DNA of 64,000 nt, taken from Tubulanus polymorphus (taxonomy: Eukaryota > Nemertea > Palaeonemertea > Tubulaniformes > Tubulanidae). This document shows, in pieces, positions 39,266 through 53,280 of the stretch. The stretch lies in the NCBI RefSeq assembly GCF_964204645.1, contig NC_134029.1, positions 6,900,001 through 6,964,000 of the forward strand, written 5' to 3'. Within the stretch, counting starts at the first letter, position 1, and each line of letters begins with the position of its first letter. The notes beneath the pieces are model-generated. The model made no database searches. It saw only the letters and a program-made list of their open reading frames with translations, and was not told the DNA's origin. Both the position numbers and the translations under genes were made by a program.

Positions 39266-41328
39266 TGGTATTTGCTCAGACATTTCGTGTAAGTAGTTTG
39301 TGTTTTAGAACTACATGATGCAGTACGATCATCGTGTCCACTTGCGCTCCACGCTTCAATGTGACCAGCTGTCAAAACAAACCTCAAATGAAACTCTTTC
39401 TATATCTGGGGTAACGGTGGCTGGCCCCTCACACACGATAGCTCTGACGTGAAAGGATAATTTTGGTGAGAAGTGAATCGATTTATCATATAGCCCCTAG
39501 CCCATGAATGATACATTATTCGGGTTCAAGCGCCCCTTTTGGGTCACAAACTAATAAAAATAACATCCACCACAAGTGTCATTCCATTGTAGTATTGACG
39601 TACTAGTAGGCCTACTGTGTAAGTTTTAAGCGGGTGTAGACTAAGATTTCTTTTTATCATTTGCAACTTTTGACTTGTTAAAATGGCTGTCTGTTCACTT
39701 GTATTATTATAGGCTTACTAGTAGGCTGCTAGACGCTTTTTGTGGCCGAATCGCACCACCTACACCTGCCATTTTTGAATTGTGCAGAATTTTTATCTCG
39801 GTTGTCTGTTAGGCTATAGGCCGAATTTATCGTTAGAAGCAGTACGGCAGGTAGTCTGAATACCAGTCGTTGTTACGGTTCCGTACAACAGTTGTTTCAG
39901 GAACAACGGCTAGGTACTAGACTACTGCTGATCTTGTAGTAGTCAGTTAGGCCTACCTGTCTATGGTTGAGTTTAGTTTCCCGATCGGATATTTTCAAGC
40001 ACATCTGATTATAAAAGCTTACCACCAACCATTCTAACTAATTACCCCATAGGCTAAGCAACATTTTTGGAGGTATGGTGTCGGCTAAGGGTACGTGTTG
40101 GACTGAAACCTGAAATAAATTGTTTTTCTTATTGCACTTTCATCCTTTGGTGATAAATAATCCTAGTTATTTTTAACATCAGTTGCAGTCTTATCATTAG
40201 ATGCCATTCTGACGTAAATCAAAAAATATCAGCTATGAAGTATATTATTATTCTTTCAACGTAAGCTTATACGTATTACTTCATGCTTATTTTCTACTCA
40301 CTCAGATATTTACTTGATTTACTCCCTTAGGCCTATTTATCCCCTGTTGTTAGCTATTCCTAATATCTATTTCCACTTAGCCTTTTGCTTGAGAGAATGT
40401 CAGGTGAACTTGCTCAGTCAGTTTTCAGCCCACTTGAGACCCAGCGGGATATTGTGGTTCACTTTGTTCATTTTTCCTTTCATCCATCCATCCATGGACG
40501 GAATCTATTTTGGGCAGTTTTGAAGATGCTTCTATTACAGACTGTCTTGATTTTTGGTTTATAATGTATCTACCCAAGACACGTCTTCAGCCCAAAAACT
40601 GGTTTGGTCAGACTGGTGGCCATTGTCATTCGCCGAAATCAGCATTTTTACAGCATTTTTATGGGAAATTTTGAAGATGCTTTGATCATTTATCTTGATC
40701 ATTCAAATATTTGTGTCCTCAAGGGCCCATCAGCATAAGAAAAAGTGGATCAATCCTGCAACCTTTTTTGTTCCTAAAAAGGTCACTTTTGGCCTGAATT
40801 CTGAGACCTGTAGCTTCCTACTGGTTTGCCATTTTTCATTGAAATTTGTGATGTGTATTCCTTGGAAAGATACAGGTTTTGACTTATAGTCTTGATATTT
40901 GATTATTATTAGCACTGTCATAGGATACATCTCAATATCCAAAACGACCTCCAAAATAAAGCAATTTTTCTTTTCGAATTTGCCTCCCCAATCACTTAAT
41001 TAGTAATGAATTCAATGTCTGAAGAACAAAAACAAATTATCTTTTTTGAAACCTAATCATAGAAAAAATAGGTAATGATTATGTCACTTACATCAATGTT
41101 GTCATGTTGCTAAAAACATAAGCGTTCCCGCAATCATTAGGTTTTTCTGGTCGTTTATTTTACAAAATCAAGGTTGAACGATTAATTTGAGGCTGGGTGT
41201 GGCTATGATTAATCGTACATACATAGTTACCATGGTTGCGCCATTATATTTCATTTGAAGTGCATTCGTACGGTTTTGTTTCAATAGGTTGTTATGGTTC
41301 GTCGGACAGCTTCGATGTCGATGAAACA
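38940..41328. other. Intergenic, POP5 to bHLH-PAS
   Basis: No supported exon. Contains the (TAG)n microsatellite at 39169-39266 and several TAGGCCTA words. The presumed 5' flank of the bHLH-PAS gene is at the right end. Confidence 0.5.
39169..39266 (+). repeat. (GTA)n trinucleotide microsatellite
   Basis: About 33 copies of GTA/TAG interrupted once by GTGGTAGTGGTAG in the middle. Long homopolymeric reading frames over it (poly-Thr, poly-Leu) are artefacts. Confidence 0.97.
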
Positions 41329-44300
41329 ATGGAGCAGTCACTTGTGAAGTCAAGCAATAACAGGTGACAAAAAACTTTTTATTTGGTATCATTCAACTAC
41401 AGTAGAGTTGGCGGATCCGATCAACTCGGATGTTTGTTGAAATATTTTTTCTGACACTATTTGAGAAGTATATAGGCCTAACATCCAACTCTGAATTCGC
41501 TCGAGTCGAACGCATTTTTAAGGTCCCAAGGGATGCGACTTGAGCAGAGTCTACTGTAGTACGTACGCACCTTAAGCGGGAGGCGGGAGGTGAATTCAGC
41601 GAAAATGCACCTTCCTTTTTTGCCCAGGAGACAGTTGAGTTATGTTAAAAGTTCACATGTGAAGGCTGGGTTTGTTTTTGATGACAATTTCTTTCAATTT
41701 GGCAATATCAAGAGTCACTTAATGCATGCCTTAAGCAATTAGAAATTTATCTATTGATTTTATCACTAATCAATGACAAAAACTACAAAACCCTCGTAAA
41801 GTTTCCGATTTCGGTGGCCCACTTCACCTTATATATAAGAGCCTCGACTATTTACTACAAAATAACACAACTTGTGACACATGAAAATCAACTGTAAATG
41901 AGCTATTCTGTGTCGTGATAAATGTGGATTTTCCCTTGAATATCCAGATGAAAGTGACATTAGTGGGTGCTAATGGGTTAAATTTTGATTTTTGTATCGT
42001 AGGTTGTCGCGTAATGTGTCCGAAAAGAACCGACGAGATCGATTGAACTCTTTGGTGAAAGAACTCGCGAATGTTAACCCTTACATCAATGATACGAATA
42101 AACGCCTCGACAAATGCAGTATTTTACGCCTTACAGTTAGTTACCTGAAGCTGTGTCAGTGTAAGTAAAACATGAATATTTATATGTGAATTCATGAAGG
42201 TAGGTGCATTATCAATCCTCTTTGTGCATTTGATGCAAATGATGGCATCGTGGAGATTTTGCCACGGTACAGCAAAACCCAGGGCTCCAAAACCCTGTCA
42301 TGGGTTGTAGACCCCTTACACAGCTATCCAGACAATTGAATCAATCGTGGTATCTCGATACTCAAATTCTGCTCGCATTTGACTGGCGATCATCCAGTAT
42401 TCAGGCATTAGAACTTGATGTGTACAATCATTAGCTCATTTGAAAAGATCACCTTTCATTGAGACAACGATTCCACATGAGTATACGTACGACAGATAAT
42501 AACATACACAGAGTGCGCTTGCCTCAGATCTCGCGGGACAAATAGATTCCCTCTCACCATGCATTCCATGGCAGTTGGAGAAGGGATGGTTCATTTCACA
42601 TCCCGTAAGTACATTCCATCATTTATATTTATGTGCCTGCATGTACTACTATTTTCAGATTTATCTAGACGCACTAAGCAGAGGCAGAGTGGACAACCAT
42701 CCTCAGTTCCGCGAAAGTATCAACTCCAAGATTTTTTTATGGTACTAATTCAGCTTGTTTTACATTCTTCGAGCCATCGATCGTGCAAATATTACAAACC
42801 GATAATCTAACTTCATCTTTCAACAGATCTCATTTACTAAAATGATGTTTCTTTGCATTTTAGAAACTGGATTCATTTATCTTTTTGATCAACCAAACCG
42901 GTACTATCCTATTCGTATCGGACAGTCTATCGCGGATCTTAGGTCATAATACGGTGAGTGGCATCAGAAAGTTCATTTGGACCAGTTGAAAAGTGCCCTT
43001 GATAATTGATCCTTGGCACAATCGCAGCTAACCCCAACTGTTTGCGCTAATTACTGGATTCGTTTGCGGTTCCATCATAGCCATTTTACATTGCAAAACA
43101 TATAAGGGACTCGAAGCGATGCTGCTTAAACCGGGCCAAATCTTGCCGATTCTTCGAAAGATGCGAGTATGATTCCGCCGAAATAGAGCAATCGGAAGAG
43201 AAACTTTCTAATTACAGGTCGAGCTGATCGGAGGTTCGATATACTCAATTATCCATCAAAACGATCATCCGATATTATCTGCTGAACTTGAATCGTTGAA
43301 ATTTGACCAGACTGCCAAAGGTAATAAATAATATGCACGGAGAAACTGATTAGAGTCTTGGTAACGTTGAAAAAACTAGTGCTTTACATCATATCACAAT
43401 GCACTGCAGATTATAGGTCCCTCTAATGGGCCAACTGTATTGTCGAACAAAAGACTCTGCTCTTGCCAGGATTCACAACTAGACTGTCCATCACGAAAAC
43501 TTTTTTCTGGTTTATTTTCAGGTTTTTCGCACCAGAAGATATCTGTGACGTTGAGATTACTCAGTCTACTGTCTGAATCTCATTTAAGTCATTATGAGTG
43601 TGTTCAGTTCATCGCTCAAGCTCACTTTTTACCAAACGATCATCTCATCTGTAAGAATATCTCCTTCATTCTAGACTTAGCGAAACTTTCACCCTCAACT
43701 CATCGTTCTTATTCATCATTCATCTTTGCTGTACATCCCCCTTCTTTGTAAGAATGCAAACCTGATTGAGATTCTGTTGTAGTACAACTTCATGCATTGA
43801 AGAAAATTTCTGAGATAGGATGTCTGCAAATGCATTTTCTTCCTTATTTCAAGAACAAAGATATGCTGTTTCCACTTCATAATTTTCAAATACGTATTTG
43901 TGACACTTCAGTTTGATCAATTTGGCATTTTCTGAATTAATGGGGCGAAATGAAATTTGATTTAGGAGTTAAACATTATCAGGAAATTTGCATCATGTGA
44001 AGGGGAGACTCTTCACCCATTAATTCTATGGCTGATTATTGTGGCAGAATGTTGATGCAACAAAGTTTGAATCCCTGCACTTCTTTGCGAATAACTGCAA
44101 CTTGTAAATGCATGCAGTCTGTGACATTCATTTAAGGCATCGCATTTTCGATCGCTTTACTTTCAGCTTCTTTGCATGACAAATCGACTAACTTAGTGTT
44201 CGGTGTAGCTAGACTAACATGGTCATTGTCAAACATGGAACTAAGTCTTAAAAATGATGAATATACTGAATACGTATCGACTCATGCTCTTGATGGTCGT

Positions 44301-46760
44301 GTCATGAATCTGGACAAAAGGTTAGCATTATTCATGAATTAGAAAAAAATTGGTTCCAAACCAATTTCATTTGCAAGTCTGTACTGAAAATATTGATTTT
44401 TTAAAGCCTGATTAGACTTAGTACTACATAGCTACAGTACTGGGCTTAAGTTTTGCATAATTTCCTGTTTTCGCCCACTTTGGACTTTAATCCCACGGGG
44501 CTATTGTGTCCGCTTTCCATTCGTCTGTTGACAGAATCTACGTAGTTTTCTCGGGAAGATGTCAACCTGCTTTGATGACTAGTCTTGATATTCACATTAT
44601 TTATGTATCTACCCTAGACACATCAGTGGCACAAAATTGTAGCCTGATCAGAATCGAGATGGCCAACTTGTGGCCATTGTTGTTTTCCAAAATCAGGGGG
44701 TCATTTGCTAAAAAATAGGTTAAAGATAACCGGCGGATAAATACCATATAGTAACAATAAACTTTTTTCATAGAAATTGTTTGGCATTACCAGTTCCCTA
44801 ATGGGCATGGTGTCCCTGGACTCATAGCTTTCTTTTCCTTTATTCCGATCTTAAGAATGTTTTATACAATAGTTATTCAGAAGCTTTTTCCTTGATCACG
44901 CGAGTTCATATTTTTCAGGGCAGCTGTGATTATTGGATATCTAAATCAGGAGCTTGTTGGCACTACCCCTTACGCGAAATGTCATCCGGATGATATGATA
45001 TTCGTTTTGAGGAGTCACGAAAAATGTAAGATTTCAACGCAAAATTCAGTGGGTGATGTGTCATTTCGGTGTCAGCTAAGAATCATGGAAACTTTTCTTG
45101 TACGCTCGAAAGTTTGCTCAGTATTTCGAATGTTTCGAATTTTTGTGTTTCAGTATTAGAATGCGGTTTCACGAACAGTACGGTATTCAGGCTGATATCA
45201 TGGGACAACAAACAATTGTACATAAACGCTCAGTCACAAATTATTTATGATAAATGGACTAATGAGCCGAAGCACATAATGAGCTGTAATAGAATTCTAC
45301 AGTGAGTAACTATTCAAAGTCAATGATGCCATCGTGTTTCTGTAACTACGCGTATTATGACATTAAGAGCCCCAGTTTTAGCAATATTTTAGTTCTGCGC
45401 CTGAATATACTTGTGATAGGGTACCCAACATTGTTCATCCTCAGTACCTACTATAGTCGACTCCGCTTTATTCGGAGCCAAATTACTCGTATTTTCACAT
45501 ATTTCATAGACGTCGGCAAGTCTGAATTATTTCAAGAGAAACCTTTAATAGATAATTCATTTCACTCGTAGAAATAACTTGTACTATTGCTTTATCCGTA
45601 CTATATTTTTGGTTGAATGAAATTACATAGTAATCAAACTAGTTAATCTGTACTGCTGAGATCGTCGGCAGAAAACATATGTAGTCCTACAGTTAGTGTC
45701 ACTGGCTTGTTTACTAGTGAGAGCCACTTATAGTTTTATTTTCTTCAGGTTCTCAGCAGATGACCGTTCGCATTTTATGTAATCTATACGCCCGAAGCCA
45801 CAATGCTCAAGAAAAAGGAGCCATTCTCTGCTTCATGCTTTCGAAGATTTTTGGGTTTATTGCCAATATTCAATACAACGCAACTTATTTTCAACAACTT
45901 AGTATTCTTTAAGTCATACATGCATTATATTAAGTTTAACACCTAGGTACGAGTTTTATGACTGCTTTGGCAATCTTTGGAAAATATCAAGTCACCTTGC
46001 TCATATCTGGCTTAATACGTATGAAAATCACCAGTCCCCAAAGATACGAGCTAAGCGGAGTTAACTGTATCTATGGTTTCAAATTCTTCCTTCCTACGTG
46101 CTTTCTCATAAGGCAGTCTGAGCTGTTACCTAGTCATCACTTCTGACTAGTCAGCAAACTTTTTTGTCTTGGATTAGGGAGATGAATAACACGATTGCTA
46201 TCTCTTACAGGTCTTCGGTTGGTGAAAATCTGAGGCGCAAGCAATTAGTCAAGAAAGAACCGGGCGTCCAGACAGGAATCAAAGTCAGCAGCGATGACCA
46301 AAAACGGGATGAACGGATCAATACTTTGGACGATAAGACCAACGTGTTGCATTGTGTTTGCATCGGTGAGAATTGTTACACGTTGTCAGTGCCGTCAGAA
46401 GTAGTCAGCGACGGGTTCTATGACTTGGAAGGTCATCACGGTTTTTTCAACTTGGCCGACCACAGCGAGTGCTACGGGTCGGAGGATCATCAAACGATGG
46501 CGATCGACCTGCAAAGCCGTGGCGTGTCTCACAATGGAAAATATCTCAATTCGAACAATCCCATGAAATTGTTGTCCGATGAACTTACTACTACTTTCAA
46601 CCCGGGAACAGGTCGATATGGCACGTGTTGCCCTGTAGACAGGTACACATCACCAGATGGCGCAGCTGAGCCTAATTTCGAATGTCAAAGTAAACAAGTC
46701 GGTCCTGTCTACGAACTCTCTTCCAATTATGGTGAAGCGAGTGGCTCGACTTGCGATTGA
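41329..46760 (+). CDS. bHLH-PAS transcription factor, Met/Clock-like (complete, 10 exons)
   Basis: Joined as 41329..41363, 42003..42160, 42659..42741, 42864..42953, 43218..43320, 43522..43650, 44167..44320, 44919..45025, 45154..45301, 46211..46760; all phases match, 518 residues. Residues 14-64 form a bHLH: SRNVSEKNRRDRLNSLVKEL, a loop, then LDKCSILRLTVSYLKLCQ. PAS-A covers about 90-200 (KLDSFIFLINQTGTILFVSD, LGHNTVELIGGSIYSIIHQND). PAS-B covers about 208-336 (FGVARLTWSL, YVSTHALDGRVMNLDKR, HPDDM, WDNKQLYINAQSQ, NRILQ). The 182-residue last exon is unstructured with no known motif. The basic region resembles Clock and methoprene-tolerant (Met) proteins more than AhR or ARNT; Met-like is my preference but not secure. 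The 35-nt first exon was chosen because its leftover AG completes an Arg codon with exon 2. A poly(A) signal lies at 47098. Confidence 0.85.
42516..42590. repeat. Short repeat shared with 22714-22775
   Basis: Lies in the bHLH-PAS intron between exons 2 and 3; see the other copy. A related word (TAGTCGACTCCGCTT) occurs near 45456. Confidence 0.45.
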
Positions 46761-47097
46761 GGCCGATGCTACTGTTTGTTGCTTTTTAGAGTATATTTTT
46801 CAATCTGCTCATATGAATGGGGTTTTAATTCACAGATTTTGTAAACCAAAAAATATTCGAACATGCTACTTCCTTAATAGATGTTATAAGTGGGATCAAG
46901 GGGCTTCGGCCCCTTTGTCAGGATAAAGATTGCCAAAACCAGCATCCTCTTAAGATTGCATTTTTTTAGATATATTTCTTTAGATATTTCTAAGGAAAAG
47001 AAATGCCTTTCCTTTTCTTTTGAATGCCTGTCTTCCACCTTTCCTAAATCAGCCCCTGGACATATACGGTATCTTTTTGGTCTTGTGAATTGTTTGG

Positions 47098-47103
47098 AAT
47101 AAA
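47098..47103 (+). terminator. bHLH-PAS poly(A) signal
   Basis: AATAAA about 340 bases downstream of the stop at 46758-46760, followed by T-rich sequence. Confidence 0.5.
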
Positions 47104-47449
47104 GGTTTTTCTTACAATTCTCTTCTAAGACCAGTGTTTCATTTGGTGAAACGTATCTGGGACTTTCCGGGTAAGAAATCAAGCAATGCAGATAAATGAA
47201 CCGGGTGATCTATCCAATTTTATGTCATCTACAGTACGGCCTAGAAGTAACTTATCGGTAACCTTGTTTGCATTTGGTTTTGTCTTTATTTACATTCAAA
47301 AGGCATTTTGTAATTCGTTCGGCGCTCCGGGACTAAAATGCTTGTTTCGAACGGCATCCTCGCCGCTAAGACACATTAGGTAGCTGGATACAAAGAAACT
47401 CAGAACAATCCTAGGTGTTCATAACATGACTACGTGTATGCTTCTCTAT

Positions 47450-47518
<69 letters not shown>
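47450..47518 (+). repeat. (CT)n(AT)n compound microsatellite
   Basis: About 12 CT units followed directly by about 21 AT units. Confidence 0.97.
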
Positions 47519-47520
<2 letters not shown>

Positions 47521-48783
47521 CTATTACTTAAAATGCTGGTTAAATTTTCGCCTTCTGAATCCGTCCATCTATTATCCGTATCTAATGATTCAGTATTGTA
47601 ATTGTTGTTTCAATGCATACATATTTAGCTGTTTACATATCTTAAAAGTACGATGAATTTTTAGAACCTAGTACAACTCGGAATCGAACTGTTATCACAC
47701 GTTTCCTGAGCCGTCTTGAATGAAACATTCGAAGATTTGTTTATTTTCGCATCAAATCATTTATACTCTCTTGAGTTTAGAAGCTAGGCTAAAAGAAAAT
47801 TCGCACCTCGTTCTCTCCTTTCTGCTGAGCTTAAAAGTTGACCCGGTCGGCTGCATATCTACCCTGTACATTACTTTTGATCACCGTGATCAAGCCAACA
47901 ATAACTGACCCGGCAGCTATAGAATTAAACTGATAACAAATTTTCTTGCAGTTTACGAAAGTTACACGGCCCATTAGGAGAAACTAGGTATAATTTTTTT
48001 TAGCCTAAATTTTCATGCTTCATTGCTCAAAATGGTATATAATAGTAAGGTAAACTCTTATTAAGAATGATGCAGGCATTACGACCTTGCCAAAGTTGTC
48101 GTAGTCAGGACTCGTCCTAAAGATGACTTACGCTTTAGTAAAGTCAATTGGAAATATAAATCAGGGCTTAAGAAAAGATGGCTTATGATGACTTCTCTAA
48201 TGATGATAAGGTTGGCTGTATTTAGATTTAAAAGTTGCACTGATAGAGAAGACCTTCAATACATAGTGAAGGCCTTATTTGACTAGAACTTGACAATATT
48301 GTTTAATTGGGTTTTTCATGGATGATCAGGCTTAACGTTTGCTCCCGAATGTCTTGTACTGGAGTTAACCGTTGGTGATAGCGAACCCAGTGATACCTAC
48401 TTGTCTCAATTTCTATAATATTTATACATTATTTACTGACATCATGTACAGTATTACCATGTTTAATGCGTGGCAAATTTACGTATATTGTCTGTTGAAA
48501 AATATGTATTGAGTTACTCTTTGACTGCTGGTGTCAGTCAATCAATTGACTTTGTCATGACGGAAATGTTATGGACCTAATCATGAAAATACGTCAATTT
48601 CTTCATTTTCTGAATGCATGTACGAGTTGTTTCAACTGACAGTCTTACTGGTGAAGCGACCAAACAAGCCAGCGCAGGTTATCCTCTAGAAATCATGCTT
48701 ATTCCGTCCTTTTTATTTTGTGATTTACATTTATCAAATCCTCGAAACACAAATACATGTATTAATAATCCATACACGTACAG

Positions 48784-48897
48784 GGGCCAGTTGCTCAAAA
48801 GTTGGTTAAAGATAAGCGGCGGACAATATCATAGTAACATTGAACTTTCAATTGTCGGCATGTCAACTATCCACCGGTTGACTCTAACCAACTTTTT
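48784..48897. repeat. MITE-like inverted repeat, family A, copy 3
   Basis: Begins GGGGCCAGTTGCTCAAAAGT and ends with the inverted AACCAACTTTTTG. The inner part (TTGAACTTTCAATTGTC, CCACCGGTTGACT) is inverted relative to copy 1. A partial relative lies near 44698-44771. Confidence 0.7.
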
Positions 48898-49550
48898 GCG
48901 TTTTCCACTCAAAGCTTATGTTTATAAATGACGATACACACATTTTGGATCTAGATTGTTAAAAAGGATACCAAGACCAAGACTCCAAGGGACATCAGTC
49001 GGTATGATATCCAACCTCTATGTTGTCGTGATGAATATTCTAGTATACTAGCAAATACAGGTACCAAACAACGGCATGGGTAGAAATTGCTAGAATCCGG
49101 TAACGTCGCTCAGGTGCAAAAATGCTATTTCTTAGGTTTTTCATTGACAACATTGAACATCGACAAATATTAACCACAGGACATTCTACCCATATCCCCG
49201 GTCATGTATTGCCAAATTTGACTGTAAGTGGCTTACTGTAAGAGGAGTAACGTGACAAACATTTCCTCGTCACCGTCAGTGATAGTGTACGTATATTTTT
49301 GTATTCTGTGCTGGTGAAACTTCCACCTTTTATTGGAGTCTTGCGTAATTTGAATGTAAAGTATCAATAATACTCGGTCATGCCGTTGCATGTTTATATA
49401 TTATGTATTTTTGTGACAATGTTTATTAGATTTTATAGATGTCCATATAAACAAACGTTACGTGATTGAAAATGATGTTATGAACAAATTAAACACGGTG
49501 TTTTTGTTGTCTCTTCGGTAAACCTCGCTTAACTTGGACTAAGTGGGCAC

Positions 49551-49661
49551 AGCGGCAAGTGCAGTATCTGGGCAAACCGGCAAGTGAAGTAACCGCGCAA
49601 ACCAGCAAGTGCAGTAACTGGGCAAACCGGCAAGTGCAGTAACTGGGCAAACCGGCAAGTG
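49551..49661 (+). repeat. Minisatellite, about 25-base unit
   Basis: More than four tandem units close to CAAGTGCAGTAACTGGGCAA plus ACCGG, with substitutions in the outer copies. Confidence 0.9.
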
Positions 49662-50610
49662 ATGTCCGAGTGAAAGATGGGAAAATACACTAGGGAGTCA
49701 AAGTGATTTTGTTTTTGTCCGAGTTTGCCATCTTCGAGTGTGATCGCGGCTATGGTTACATGAGGAGTCAGCCTATAGCCGATCGGATGGACATTGGACT
49801 CGTTCAAGTCTGACGTAAACGGCAAAACGTTTGTTTCATCGGAGACGCACAAAACGTTTTGAGTAAAAAAATTACTCGCAAATGATAAAACGCACACGGC
49901 ATAACGAGATACATCGAAAACGTTTTTTCCTTGCCGTCTGCGTTGGGCTTTGGACTCCACCAATAAGCGCGCTTTCGATCGACTAAGGGATTTATGAGTG
50001 TCTAATCCTGGAATTTATTCCTCCTAGATGTTGGATTCCGGTGTTTTAGATCTGTCACACGAATATGAAATATCCCCTGCCAATTTAAATTTGCCCTCCC
50101 TCGTACGCGTTCTGATACACGTTCTTCATGAAACAGGTGATAGCCCAATGTGCCTTCAGAAAAAATAGAGTTGACATTATGATATTTCGTGAAGATTAGA
50201 CCTAATCCCACCATTTTAGACGATGTAATGCCATTTTCCTCAAATGCAAGAAACCGGGCACCTCAATTTTAATAAATCTAGTTGAGAATTTGCAGTTAAT
50301 GAATATGTATTTAATTCCTAACCTGATACGAATACAGTGGGGCTACGTATAATCTATTCAAGAGTTTTTTCTTCGGTTTCAACTTCTTAACACAACTTTG
50401 AAGTCGCTGTCCCACTTAGCGTAGTAGATTTCAACAACGAATTCACCATATTCGGGTAGATTTAGCTCTTAAAAGCTCAAAAACTAAATAACAAAATATG
50501 AAACATATATTGATTTAGATTATCAAGCAGACATCGAGAGATTTAATCCAGCTTTCCATTACGGTACAGTACACTTCGCTCAGTTCTGACGTTTAGGACC
50601 GTAAAGATAT

Positions 50611-50653
50611 GTCCGACCATGGACGTATAAACTAGATACGTCCATGGTCCGAC
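50611..50653. repeat. Long hairpin
   Basis: Arms of 17 bases (GTCCGACCATGGACGTA and its inverse, one mismatch) around a 9-base loop TAAACTAGA. No known element recognised. Confidence 0.85.
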
Positions 50654-51827
50654 TTAGGTGATATCCGAGTTGGATGTCATGTATTTCATAATAAGTGTCA
50701 CAAAATATATACATCAACAAACATCCGAATGGGACGGTTATCGAAGTTGAGCGGATCCGACTTAGGCAGTCGGGCGGATCTAGGATATTTGAAGGGGAGG
50801 GGCCCAGGGAAGTAATAAGGGACCATATGAAATCAAACTGTAATGACGATCGCATAACAGCATAGCCCTTATGGCCGACGACTGTGAGGGGCCCCGGGTA
50901 CTCGACAATAGAAATGTTTTGAAATTTTGAGAAGAATTTGATGGGATTTCCACAGAGTTGAATAATGAAATCTATGAAATTAATCATAAAATACACAATA
51001 CCACATCCACAATCAAAATGCTATTGTATATTTATAATTTTGCATGAGAAAACACCACTTTAATTGAAAAATGTCACTTGGGATTTCTCAAGATTTCTTT
51101 TTGGGCACCTTCAAACCCTGGGCAGAGTCTACTGTGTATATAGGATAAAACCTTGCCCAATATGTATCGCCCAGTATTATTTACCTACCATGATTTTCGT
51201 GGGGCGCGTCTCATTCTTTATTGAAGTTGTTATACGCAGATCTATGTAAATAAGACAAACGAATTACACGCTGGAGACCGTCGACGTCTATTTCCTATTC
51301 TTAATTGGCAGACATCTCCCGGGAATATAGTGCATGTTCCGTCATATACACGGCTTGTCTCTCTTGATCGTCTCTTTACCATAAGCAAATAGCTCAAAAT
51401 AAACCCGAAAGCGTATGCCATTACACGACTGTTAAACTGTTATATAGTTCCAGTTGATATGGGTCATGATTTGTGCTAATATTTGTGGGAATGTTTCAAT
51501 CTTCAATTTCGTGAATATTTTCCAAGCTACCCGCGCCGATTGATCGGTTCAGTTTTTTGCTCTCTCATTTGCTGTATTTCATCTGTCTCGACGCATCAAC
51601 AAATCCCGGCTTGTCAACCTGATTAATTAGTCTGAATTAAATCTGCCACGATTTGGATTAGATGCTGTAACCAAGACGTTACTGAAATAGGGCGCACGTC
51701 GCGCTTTTTTATTGTACAGATAGTAACCGACGTCAGCGAATTTGCACCAACCAATAACATTTAATTTCGTTATTTCGTTTCAAAAATAACGCTTTTGTTT
51801 GACTTAGCGAACATTCTAAATAGGATA

Positions 51828-51946
51828 GGTGGCTGATTTGGGCCATACTAAAAAAATGCCCTTACGGCTGGAGGCATGAAAAAAATTTCATTATCGTGCC
51901 TTAAGCTTTACATATATATGTTTTAGTATGGCCCGAATCGGCCACC
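51828..51946. mobile_element. MITE with 26-base terminal inverted repeats
   Basis: Left end GGTGGCTGATTTGGGCCATA, right end reverse complemented GGTGGCCGATTCGGGCCATA, both continuing CTAAAA; 24 of 26 bases match. The element is 119 bp, AT-rich inside, and flanked by ATA on both sides, a possible 3-base target duplication. No transposase; the superfamily is not identified. Confidence 0.8.
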
Positions 51947-53280
51947 ATAGATAGGTCTATCCTCTGGAAGTAATATTTGTAAGTTCGGCACTCTGTTCAT
52001 AAAGCTTTCTGTTGATATTGATGTAGCCGTCTGCATCTCACAGTTCCTCGTTTTATCGTCTGCCCGTCTGTCTCTGAAATGGAGGCGTCGCGCGGACAAT
52101 CCCGGGTTATTGGTTTTATCCGATATCAATCGGGAGAAAGTTGCAGTAACTTTTACTCCTATCGGTTAATTGTTTGGCCTTTGTGCATTCGCCACAGGAT
52201 TGGATGCGATCGCGAAACGTGAATTACAATTTATGGCTACTGCACGACTCCGCTGCCGTCGTGATTCAGAACGCGGTATGAAACTCACTAACAAAAACAT
52301 AAGATAATCAGATTGTCATACATACCGTTGATGTTAAGACACTTGAACAACTTTTTAAGATATACAAATGTAATTGGTTGTATGCAGTTGGCAACTGGTG
52401 CAATGCGACGAGGCCGTCCGATGTTAGCATCGTCAGGGATTCAAACATGTTGGCTGCCAAAGTCCCTAAAAAAATTACAAAAAAATATGACACCCTCCAC
52501 CAATTTTATTCACATACAAATTCTACGCTCATATAAACCTACTTTTCGCTTTAACGTGGCTTCGGACCATATGAACAGATGAGACGCAACCTGTACCAAT
52601 ACTTTTTTAAAAAAGAAAAGGCGTCTTAAACCTACGTTTATAATGGAAAAAAACACGTTAAACCAAAAACGTGGCATTTTCGTAAATTGCAAAAATGGAC
52701 GGAGAATGCGTGTGATATAGTGATCTTTATGCATATGTATAGTTTCTTAATTGGGCTCGAATCAGCGACCATTCCTGATGCCATTGCAGGTCTGTATCCT
52801 TGCCGAGAGAAGATTGTGTACACGAACTTCATTCGCGTTAGCCACCGGCAGCATCTTCACATTTGCAATTAAATTGAATATCAACTCAAGTAGTTGAGAG
52901 TAGCCTACAGTTTACGCGAGTCCTTCTATATATACGTAATATTTCAGTCGGTCGGGTATAAGGATGAATATTATCGAATGTTCGAATACTGCGCCAGTTG
53001 TAGACCTATATTGCTTCCATCGTCTTTGTCATGCATGGATTGACATTCGCGCATCGGTCAAGGAATGATCTTTAAAGCGTCAGCAAAGTACAAAGTAGTT
53101 ACTGTATTTGAGTAATATTCGCTACTTCATTCGTTTCAATCAACGTTATTCGAAATCTATTATGCGTAAATGACTGAACAAATAAACGAGAAAAATAATG
53201 TTTAGTCGAACAGTACGGTGATCATTACTTAACGTTACGTGTGCGACGAATCATTGCGACTATCTCTGAATCAATAGCAG

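Larger units (their letters stand above)
47519..53280. other. Gene-poor stretch
   Basis: No supported exon. Contains a family A inverted repeat (48784-48897), a minisatellite (49551-49661), a strong hairpin (50611-50653) and a MITE-like element (51828-51946). The longest frames (for example minus 49529-49963) run across repeats and lack domain or splice support. Confidence 0.5.

Noticed and set aside
39059-39387. Poly-Thr and poly-Leu frames
   Set aside because: They are translations of the (GTA)n microsatellite.
49529-49963. 144-codon minus frame
   Set aside because: Its C-terminal part is the translated minisatellite at 49551-49661; no domain or splice support.
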